DNA of 38,009 nt, from NCBI GenBank assembly GCA_005880795.1, contig VBGP01000027.1:1-38009 (forward strand). Direction: 5' to 3'. Below are positions 16,355 through 22,747 of this stretch, piece by piece (the stretch's first letter is position 1; every line of letters starts with the position of its first letter). The stretch is from Chloroflexota bacterium. Lineage in GTDB: Bacteria > Chloroflexota > Dormibacteria > Dormibacterales > Dormibacteraceae. The notes beneath the pieces were generated by a model. The model searched no databases, was not told the origin of the DNA, and saw nothing but the letters and a program-made list of their open reading frames with translations. Position numbers and translations under genes: made by a program.

Positions 16355-18075
16355 CAGTGCGCCACCGGCACTCGCAGCAGGGTGATCGATGCCCGCGGAA
16401 CCTCGAGGGTCAGGGAAGCCGACGCGCTCGTATCGGCAAGGCGGACGATCGCGGACGAGTTGGCGTCCGAGTACTGGAATCGCTGAACGGGCCCTACCGC
16501 TGAGACTTTGCCCAGTCCGACGGTTAGGTTGTGAGCTGCCTGCAGATCCTTGTTGATCAATATGAGATCCACATATCCGGATCCCTTGCTGGCGAAAACC
16601 GAGACCGTGTCCGAAGCCGATGACGTTGCCCGCACTGACTGACTGCCGAACGTACCCTGCTTGCCGTCAGCGTTGCGGTACATGCGAAACGCGAACCAGG
16701 CCGGCGAACCGGGCTTCGGGGCGGTCCAATACGTGGCGATGTAGACGCCCTCCCGGCCGAATATTCCCAGGGCTTCCGCCTCGGCCAGTCCGGCGCTCGG
16801 GCTGTCGCCGCCGCCCATGTTGTACTCGGTAATTCCGACGCGAGTCCCGGGATACTCGGCTGCAACCCAGCTCTTGAGCCGCGGAATCAGGTTGACGGGC
16901 TGCTTGATCCAGGACTCGTCGACGTAAGTCGGATCCCACAGTGCGCGTGTGGCACGCATGCGCAGGGCGTCGATGTCCGGATTGGAGGTGTCGGTTGCGA
17001 CGCCGCGAGCCTCGGGGTAAAAGTGCACTGTGAGCACGTCGAGCGACCGCGTTCCAGTGGCCGCGTCGTGCTGCCGCGCGGCGTCGAGAAACCAGGGTAT
17101 GAGAGGCATCCCACCGTGCGCGTTCCGGTCGGGCTGGGTCGCAAAGTTGTCCGTCCCACGGTCCAGCTCCGAGTCCCAGTAATCCGTCCAGCAGCAGCTC
17201 TCGGGCCCCAGGAGCTGGGCTGTGGGGTCGACGCTCTTCACTGCAGCTGCGTACTGCAGGTAGGTGCGGGCGAGCTCGTCGTAACCGACCCGTGCCGGGT
17301 GCACGTCGCGATGCGTCTGCGACCAGAGCATCGGCTCGTTGTCGATGGCGTAGAAACCAACGCCGCCCGCGCCGGCGCTCCCAAACAGCGTGCGCAGGTG
17401 ATTCACCCACTCGTCCTGGTACACCGCCGCGCTGCCGGAATCGGGATTGAGCACGAATGGGGCGTTCTTGCGGGGTAAGGAGGGCACGCTGGTGCGCTGC
17501 CGGTTCGCCGCGGGGTCGTAGCCGGCGACGGCGCCATCGCTGGAGATCGCGGGCCCGCCGTCGCCGGGCACGTTCAGGGATTGGTCGGAGTTCTTGTCCG
17601 AGCGCGCCACCCAGCCGGTCGCCGGGATCGTGATGATCGAGGCCATGCCTCCGCTGCGGTCGCCGCTCACGAATCGGTCTGACTCAGATCCGCCCTGGTC
17701 GCTGTAGTTGAGATTGCGGAACTCCCAGTCGGAAGCGGCGTTCCAGGCGTGGCCGATCACCCAGTTGTAGCGGCTGCTTGGGTTGCCTCCCCAGCGATTG
17801 ATGGTGGCGTCGAGTCCCGCCACGGCGCCTGGGTCGCGCTTGGCGACCCCGTAGATGTACGGGCTGATGTCGTGCACGTCGGCGCTCGGGTCGACAACGA
17901 TCAAGATCTCGCCCGTCGCCATCGGCACCACGACCGATGGCGTCCCAGAGGTTCCCATCAGGTCATGCCAGAAGACTCTTGCGTCGTGCATCAGGACCCT
18001 GTGTTCGAGCAAGCCGACACTGGCAAGCAAGAGCACGTTGAAGACCAGGCTGAGCGCGAGGAGCTTGCGCCTCAT
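16354..18075 (-). CDS. Membrane-anchored glycoside hydrolase, family GH44-like
   Basis: 573 residues. A hydrophobic N-terminal helix (about 5-23, after MRRK) acts as signal or anchor, so the enzyme faces outward. The catalytic core resembles GH44 endoglucanase/xyloglucanase: ATINRWGGNPSSRYNW (90-105), YAIDNEPMLWSQTH (242-255) with the likely acid/base E247, and VGITEYNMGGGD (413-424) with the likely nucleophile E417. A beta-rich C-terminal part follows (about 480-573). GH44 enzymes cleave beta-1,4-glucans and related polymers by a retaining mechanism. Placement between Wzy and Wzx, with four-base and one-base overlaps to them, suggests it trims or releases the polymer made by this locus instead of scavenging plant material. 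Substrate is inference. Confidence 0.85.
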   Translation of the reverse strand: MRRKLLALSLVFNVLLLASVGLLEHRVLMHDARVFWHDLMGTSGTPSVVVPMATGEILIVVDPSADVHDISPYIYGVAKRDPGAVAGLDATINRWGGNPSSRYNWVIGHAWNAASDWEFRNLNYSDQGGSESDRFVSGDRSGGMASIITIPATGWVARSDKNSDQSLNVPGDGGPAISSDGAVAGYDPAANRQRTSVPSLPRKNAPFVLNPDSGSAAVYQDEWVNHLRTLFGSAGAGGVGFYAIDNEPMLWSQTHRDVHPARVGYDELARTYLQYAAAVKSVDPTAQLLGPESCCWTDYWDSELDRGTDNFATQPDRNAHGGMPLIPWFLDAARQHDAATGTRSLDVLTVHFYPEARGVATDTSNPDIDALRMRATRALWDPTYVDESWIKQPVNLIPRLKSWVAAEYPGTRVGITEYNMGGGDSPSAGLAEAEALGIFGREGVYIATYWTAPKPGSPAWFAFRMYRNADGKQGTFGSQSVRATSSASDTVSVFASKGSGYVDLILINKDLQAAHNLTVGLGKVSAVGPVQRFQYSDANSSAIVRLADTSASASLTLEVPRASITLLRVPVAH

Positions 18076-19598
18076 CTGGCGTGCCGGACGGCCGTAAGCC
18101 GATGTGCGGCCTCGACGGTCCCTAGAGCTGCGCCGATAACGATTGACACACGCAGGCTGACGAGGCCCTGGTCGTACCAGCCCTCGATCAGATAGGCGGC
18201 TATGGCCACCAATACCACGATTCCGATCAGGGCAATCTGCGGATCACTTCGCCGGGCAAGCCGGCAGGCCGCGATGACGGCGGCAGCGACCATCCACCAG
18301 AACGCGATGGCTCCCAGGATTCCCAGCCGCAACCAGAGATAAAGGATCGTGTTGTGCGGCTCATATGCGATGAAAGCGTCGATGTTGCTCAGGTTGGGCA
18401 GCCCGATCGTGGTTGGTAACGGCTTGCCAAATCCGAGGCCGAAAGGCGTCGTAGCGCGGATGTCGATCCCAAGGTCGGTGTTCTCAATCACTCGATAGAG
18501 GTCCGACGCAGCGTCTCGCCGATTTGGGTCGATCGCCGAGCGAATGGCGCTGGCGGGCTCCGCCAGGACGCCCGTGCGGTTCCAGAAGAAAGGCAGGTAA
18601 AGGGCGGTGAGGCTGAGAATCGCTACAGCGATTCCACCAGTCATCCAACGCCGCCGCGGCGAGCGGGCCCACGCGACCGCGAGCAGGATGGCAAGCCCCG
18701 CGCCCAGCACCACGTACGCGGTTCGCCGGTTGTTGACAAGGTTGGCGAACACCACCATCGGAAGCAGCGCGGTCGCCACTTGCCGCATGCGACCCTTGAT
18801 TCCGTACATCCACAAGGCCGACGTGAGGAGGATGTACACGCCGAGGAAAACCGCTTCCTCGTGAGCGATCACGTTTGCTGCAGGTGGACTCGCCCCACGC
18901 AAGGCAAGGAGATACCTGAGCGTGCCTTCCAATCCCTTCAACCCGCTAGCGATGATCAGGGTCCACAAGAAGGCGAGGATGTTTCGACGCGAGACGAAGA
19001 GCTGCGCGGCGAGAAGGTACAGGCAGGCGAGATACGCCCACGGGCGCAGCTCCCACAGTGATGCGGTCAGGTTTCCTCCGGTGGCCAGTCCGTGCAGCTC
19101 GCCCGCGATGACCGCCACGACGACCAACGCGACGCCGGCGGCGAGATGGGATCGCGGCGCGGCAAGCGTCCCTTCGGCCGCGGCCTTCGCGATCCAGGTC
19201 ATCGCTACCGTCGCCACGATCAGCTCCGCCGGGTTGACTGCGAGACCGGAAAGCCCGGCCCCCACGGTAAGGCTCTTGAATATCGGGACCGCCTCGGTGA
19301 TCGTCTTCAGGCCGGCGATCGACGGGTATTCCTCGAACAGCAAGGCCAGCCCGACGAGCATCACCACGCCAGCCGGTGGCCACCGCCAGGTGATGACAGG
19401 GACCAGGAACCAGATCAGCACGGCGATCCCGAAGGTGTAGCCGCTCAGAGTGAGCTCGCCGATCAGAATGCCGGCCAAGGCGGCGAACACGAGGAATGCC
19501 GCGCCGAGGATCAGAGTCCGATCGCGTGACGCGCGCGCGACTTCGCGCACAGAGGGTCCTGATGCCGCGGGAGAAAGCTCAGCGTCCAAGGCCGGCAT
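18072..19598 (-). CDS. O-antigen ligase/Wzy-like polysaccharide polymerase
   Basis: 508 residues from ATG 19598 (TTG 19607 would add three). About ten to twelve membrane helices and one large outward loop near residues 320-420 containing RRDAASDLYRVIENTDLGI and PFGLGFGKPLP, then EPHNTILYLWLRLGILG, the H-N-x-x-L pattern typical of the O-antigen ligase/Wzy_C family. It should join lipid-linked repeat units on the outer face of the membrane. The gene overlaps the upstream small membrane protein gene by 20 bases and the downstream GH44 gene by four (ATGA), so the whole block is translationally coupled. Polymerase rather than ligase is the more likely role because Wzx and Wzz are adjacent and no other polymerase is present. 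Confidence 0.88.
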   Translation of the reverse strand: MPALDAELSPAASGPSVREVARASRDRTLILGAAFLVFAALAGILIGELTLSGYTFGIAVLIWFLVPVITWRWPPAGVVMLVGLALLFEEYPSIAGLKTITEAVPIFKSLTVGAGLSGLAVNPAELIVATVAMTWIAKAAAEGTLAAPRSHLAAGVALVVVAVIAGELHGLATGGNLTASLWELRPWAYLACLYLLAAQLFVSRRNILAFLWTLIIASGLKGLEGTLRYLLALRGASPPAANVIAHEEAVFLGVYILLTSALWMYGIKGRMRQVATALLPMVVFANLVNNRRTAYVVLGAGLAILLAVAWARSPRRRWMTGGIAVAILSLTALYLPFFWNRTGVLAEPASAIRSAIDPNRRDAASDLYRVIENTDLGIDIRATTPFGLGFGKPLPTTIGLPNLSNIDAFIAYEPHNTILYLWLRLGILGAIAFWWMVAAAVIAACRLARRSDPQIALIGIVVLVAIAAYLIEGWYDQGLVSLRVSIVIGAALGTVEAAHRLTAVRHAR

Positions 19599-19719
19599 AC
19601 ACCACAAGCAGAGTCACCAGGACCACTACCAGGGCACTCAGATGGGTCGAGCCCCCGAATCTGCGGTCGCGTAAGCCGAGGAACATGAAGGCCGCCAGGA
19701 GGACGGCAATCCAGGTCAC
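19579..19719 (-). CDS. Small two-helix membrane protein, 46 residues
   Basis: GTG at 19719 with AGGTAAG about nine bases upstream, stop at 19579. The product begins VTWIAVLLAAFMFLGLRDRR, has a short basic loop RDRRFGGST, then a second helix LSALVVVLVTLLVVYAGLGR, so it is a helical hairpin. It lies between the ATPase gene (7 bases downstream of its stop) and the Wzy-like gene, whose start it overlaps, in a block where every junction is overlapping or near. This arrangement supports it as a real gene. I recognise no family; a role as a partner of the polymerase or of Wzz is only a guess from position. Confidence 0.6.
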   Translation of the reverse strand: MTWIAVLLAAFMFLGLRDRRFGGSTHLSALVVVLVTLLVVYAGLGR

Positions 19720-19726
19720 GAGTTTC

Positions 19727-20398
19727 TTACCTGCCGGTCAGGTTGCGCAGCCAGCGTGGCAGGTCGGATTGCGCGCCGTTCAGCAGGACGCGTGGCTCGA
19801 CGGACAAGTGCGCGGTCGCCTCGCGAATGCGCGCCACCGGCGTGACTCGCGTGCGCACGACCAGCAGCAGGTCGTTGAACCAGGCGGCCACATTCTGGCC
19901 GAACGTGCAGCCGAGAAGGGGCGGTAGGTCGGCGATCACGACGTCGTAGTGCTTCCCGACGCGCTCGAGCATCTTGCCCCGTTCCAGATCCATGACAATG
20001 CGAGGCGCTGAACCATCCGGCGCCCCGGCGGCGATGACAGTGATGCCTTCTTCGACCGTCTGCGTAACGTCGGCCAGCAGTGCTTCACGGCTCAGCTCGG
20101 CCATGCCCGGCCACGAGTGGCAGCCGCACAACCTGGCCAGCTTCGGGTTGTCGAAATCGAGGTCGATCAGGAGCACGCTCCGGCCGTAGTCCTCGCGCTG
20201 GACGTGCGCCATCGCCAGAGCCACGCTGGTCCGCCCTTCTCCACGCATAGTGCTGGTGATGCCTAGTTGCGACAGTGTTGGCCCCCCAATCTGCAGGCTT
20301 GCGGCACGACATGCCTCCAACATGACGGGCGCCACCCCTGCCGGGGCAGACGTTTCTCTGCGATCGTGGACCACGACCTGCCGCTGGACCAGGCTCAT
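19727..20398 (-). CDS. CpsD/Wzc-like P-loop ATPase (copy 2), Walker A lysine replaced by arginine
   Basis: 223 residues, same family as the protein at 14104-14841. The Walker A region is STMRGEGRTSVALAMA (about 49-64), again with arginine instead of the usual lysine; Walker A' is VLLIDLDFDNP and Walker B is YDVVIADLPPLLG. The C terminus NGAQSDLPRWLRNLTGR parallels GNQSRVPAWINRLI of copy 1 and carries no tyrosine cluster. The start ATG overlaps the stop of the Wzz-like gene upstream by four bases (ATGA), so a Wzz/ATPase complex is made in fixed ratio. It is presumably cytoplasmic and docks on the C-terminal tail of that Wzz protein. Confidence 0.87.
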   Translation of the reverse strand: MSLVQRQVVVHDRRETSAPAGVAPVMLEACRAASLQIGGPTLSQLGITSTMRGEGRTSVALAMAHVQREDYGRSVLLIDLDFDNPKLARLCGCHSWPGMAELSREALLADVTQTVEEGITVIAAGAPDGSAPRIVMDLERGKMLERVGKHYDVVIADLPPLLGCTFGQNVAAWFNDLLLVVRTRVTPVARIREATAHLSVEPRVLLNGAQSDLPRWLRNLTGR

Positions 20399-21414
20399 GC
20401 GATCTTGGGCACTACGCCGGCCAGGCGGTAGCCAATGCTGGCTTCAACGTCCTGCGCGCTGCGGATCGAGGTGTCCATGAGCGTCAGCGCGATGAGACAC
20501 AGCACCGAAAGCATCAATCCGGCGCCGAGGCCCGCCCCACCACCTTCGAGCAGCAGCTTCAGGCGCGAGATCGGTGCGTTCGGGGCCAGCGGTGGATCAA
20601 TTAGACGGAAACCGTTCGGGGTCGATTGCTGCACGATCGCGGCCTGCAGCTCGGCATCGTCAAGTTTTGCCTGCAGCCCCTGGTAACGCTGGCGCGCCTC
20701 GTCGTCGTCCAGCTTCAGCTGGGTGACACTTGCGTCTGGGATTGCGGTCGGAAGGCGCTGCTCAGGATGGGCGTCCAGGTAGCTCAGGACCTTGTTGTCT
20801 GCCGCTGACAGGTCGACACGTGCCGCGGCGACCTGGCCGGCGTAGAAGTCGACGGCCGCCTTCGCCTCCGCGCGCCGGCCGATCAGCTCCTCGTCGACGT
20901 ACTGGTCGATGATCGCGTGCGTGGTTACGGCCGCCACGGCAGCATTTCCGTACTGAAAGGTCACTGTGACGATGTTCGGCCCGCTCGCGACGACCGTGGT
21001 GTCGCGACTGATGGTCTGGAATACGAGGTTGTCCAGCTGGTCCTGGGTGAGCGGGCCGCCGGTCGAGTGCTGGCCGGGCAGCAACGCCAGCGCGCGGTTC
21101 ACCGGGTCGTGCGCCGACAAGAGCTGCTCGTGTTGCAAGTCCGCGGGAAGGGTCCCGCGCTTGGCGGCCAAGATGCTAAAGCTGCGCGACTTCACGAGCT
21201 CCTGCAGGACGGCCGTCTCCTCATCCGCCGGTGTTTGGTAGATGTTCGACGGCGCGCTCGTCGCCAGCAGCGGTCGATCAACCCAGATCTTCGCCGTCGA
21301 GGCGAAGGAGCGTGGCTGCACAGCCACAATCCCGAGACTGATCACCAGGCAAATCGCTAGGGGGGCGACGACAAGCAGCCGGTGACGGTAGAAGGTCTCG
21401 AGGTAACGGACCAT
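20395..21414 (-). CDS. Wzz-type chain-length determinant (copy 2)
   Basis: 339 residues. First helix LLVVAPLAICLVISLGIVAV follows a short basic N terminus (VRYLETFYRHR); then STAKIWVDRPLL, a long helical external part rich in alanine (about 150-260, including VDFYAGQVAAARVDLSAADNKVLSYLDAHPEQ), and the classical pre-helix segment FRLIDPPLAPNAPISRLKLL. A second helix (GAGLGAGLMLSVLCLIALTLM) leads to a short tail. This is the standard Wzz topology, and the R-L-I-D-P-P-x-x-P element is highly typical. Start is ATG 21414. It is the first gene of the minus-strand block, divergent from the GT2 gene at 21638, so its promoter must lie in 21415-21637. Confidence 0.9.
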   Translation of the reverse strand: MVRYLETFYRHRLLVVAPLAICLVISLGIVAVQPRSFASTAKIWVDRPLLATSAPSNIYQTPADEETAVLQELVKSRSFSILAAKRGTLPADLQHEQLLSAHDPVNRALALLPGQHSTGGPLTQDQLDNLVFQTISRDTTVVASGPNIVTVTFQYGNAAVAAVTTHAIIDQYVDEELIGRRAEAKAAVDFYAGQVAAARVDLSAADNKVLSYLDAHPEQRLPTAIPDASVTQLKLDDDEARQRYQGLQAKLDDAELQAAIVQQSTPNGFRLIDPPLAPNAPISRLKLLLEGGGAGLGAGLMLSVLCLIALTLMDTSIRSAQDVEASIGYRLAGVVPKIA

Positions 21415-21637
21415 GGCCGAATCCGAGTCTATCCAGCGACTTTCATGGGCGAAATGGGCCAGGCCGCCGGGCCTGGGCAGGGCGTCCCAGGCTCTTTGGG
21501 GCTGGGGTCCCTAAGGCAATCGACATAGTGGGACAGCCCGCTCGGATTGCCCATTTACCGAATTTCACCCCAGTTTCAGCATTCGAGCATGCGTTGTTGC
21601 GGCTATGCCGTCCGCGTCTGCCGGCAGGGGGAGTGGA
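21415..21637. promoter_or_regulatory. Divergent control region between Wzz copy 2 and the GT2 operon
   Basis: 223 bases between two operons reading outward. It contains ATGGGCGA immediately followed by AATGGGCC (21445-21460), ATTGCCCATTT (21546-21556), and AGCGACTTTCA (21435-21445), all related to elements found upstream of other genes in this locus. GC-rich partial dyads (GGCCGCCGGGCC, 21461-21472 area; GGCTCTTTGGGGCTGGGG) lie between them. The strong ribosome site AGGGGGAG at 21626-21633 belongs to the plus-strand gene. No -35/-10 pair is convincing by eye. Confidence 0.4.
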
Positions 21638-22747
21638 ATGGGCAGCATCTATGAGGGCGCGGTGCGCATCCTGGACAAGGAAGGCCACGAGCTAAGCGCC
21701 GCGTCAGCCCACCACTTCAGGCCGCTGATCAGTGTCGTGACGCCGACTCACAACCGGATCGAGCTGCTAACCCGGACCCTCCGGTCGCTGGCCGGCCAAG
21801 AAGGTGTCTCGGCCGGCGAGTACGAGGTCATCGTCGTGGTCGATGGGGACTATGACGGTACGGCCGACGCTCTCCGGCAGATGACGTTTCCGTTCCGGCT
21901 GACGGTCATCCCGCAGGTCCGATCGGGGGTTGCGGTCGCCCGCAACACGGGTTGGAGGGCGGCCCGCGGCGACCTGGTCCTGTTCCTCGACGACGACATC
22001 GTTCCGAAGCCGAACCTGCTCCAGGAGCACCTGAAGGCGCATCTGGTCCAGACGCGCGCAGTTGTGATAGGTCGTTTTTCCCCGGACACCTCAACCCGCC
22101 GCAACGCCTGGACGCGCTATGACGAGCTTACGCAAGAAAAGAAATACAAGGCAATGGGCCGTACCGAGGCGCCATCGGGAATACGGCTGTACACGGGCAA
22201 CGTCTCCATGCCAAAAGAGGCACTGGGGGCCGCTGGAGGATTTGATCACACGCTTCCGCGCAACGAGGACGTTGATCTGGGACTGCGTTTGCAGGATCTC
22301 GGATACGGATTCGTCTACGCGCCTGCGGCGGACGGCCTGCATTGCGGCTACCACGACTTTGATGGCTGGCGGCGCATGCCGCCGATGTACGGCCGTCTGG
22401 ACGTGGCGATGTATCGAGACCGTGACTCAATCGGCGGCCTAGAGACCATCGTGGCGTGCTACCACGACCGGCATTTGTTGAACCGAGTCGCGATCCGGCT
22501 CGCGATCCTACGCCCTTCGCTCGCACGCGGCCTGCAGGGCGCGCTCGCATGGACGGGACTGACCAGCTACTCCTGGCGAATGGAACGCGTTTCGTATCTC
22601 TCCTTGAGCGCGCTGTGGAACATTCTGTACTGGACCGGTGTGCGCGATGGCTTTCGCGGCAACCGGCCCTTCGTGCAGATGTTGCGCAAGACCCGCAGGC
22701 ATCGGCGGCGGCCGTACCGACGTCTCTCGCCCTCGTCGGAACGTTGA
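21638..22747 (+). CDS. GT2-family glycosyltransferase
   Basis: 369 residues from ATG 21638, chosen because AGGGGGAG lies five bases upstream (ATG 21605 would add eleven residues without a ribosome site). GT-A fold: SVVTPTHNRIELLTRTLRSL (about 33-52), VVVDGDYDGT, the donor-site DXD variant LVLFLDDDIVPKP (about 117-129), TGNVSMPKEALGAAGGFD and the acceptor-side ED motif NEDVDLGLRLQDLGYGF (about 211-227). The C-terminal 80 residues carry a hydrophobic stretch and a very basic tail (RKTRRHRRRPYRR), suggesting peripheral membrane attachment. It adds one sugar from a nucleotide donor to the lipid-linked oligosaccharide. The stop overlaps the next start as TTGA. Confidence 0.9.
   Translation: MGSIYEGAVRILDKEGHELSAASAHHFRPLISVVTPTHNRIELLTRTLRSLAGQEGVSAGEYEVIVVVDGDYDGTADALRQMTFPFRLTVIPQVRSGVAVARNTGWRAARGDLVLFLDDDIVPKPNLLQEHLKAHLVQTRAVVIGRFSPDTSTRRNAWTRYDELTQEKKYKAMGRTEAPSGIRLYTGNVSMPKEALGAAGGFDHTLPRNEDVDLGLRLQDLGYGFVYAPAADGLHCGYHDFDGWRRMPPMYGRLDVAMYRDRDSIGGLETIVACYHDRHLLNRVAIRLAILRPSLARGLQGALAWTGLTSYSWRMERVSYLSLSALWNILYWTGVRDGFRGNRPFVQMLRKTRRHRRRPYRRLSPSSER

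Noticed and set aside
22456-22743. Upstream extension of the phosphoribosyltransferase-HAD protein to 22456
   Set aside because: It would overlap the GT2 gene by almost 300 bases with no conserved sequence; the TTGA junction at 22744 is the natural start.
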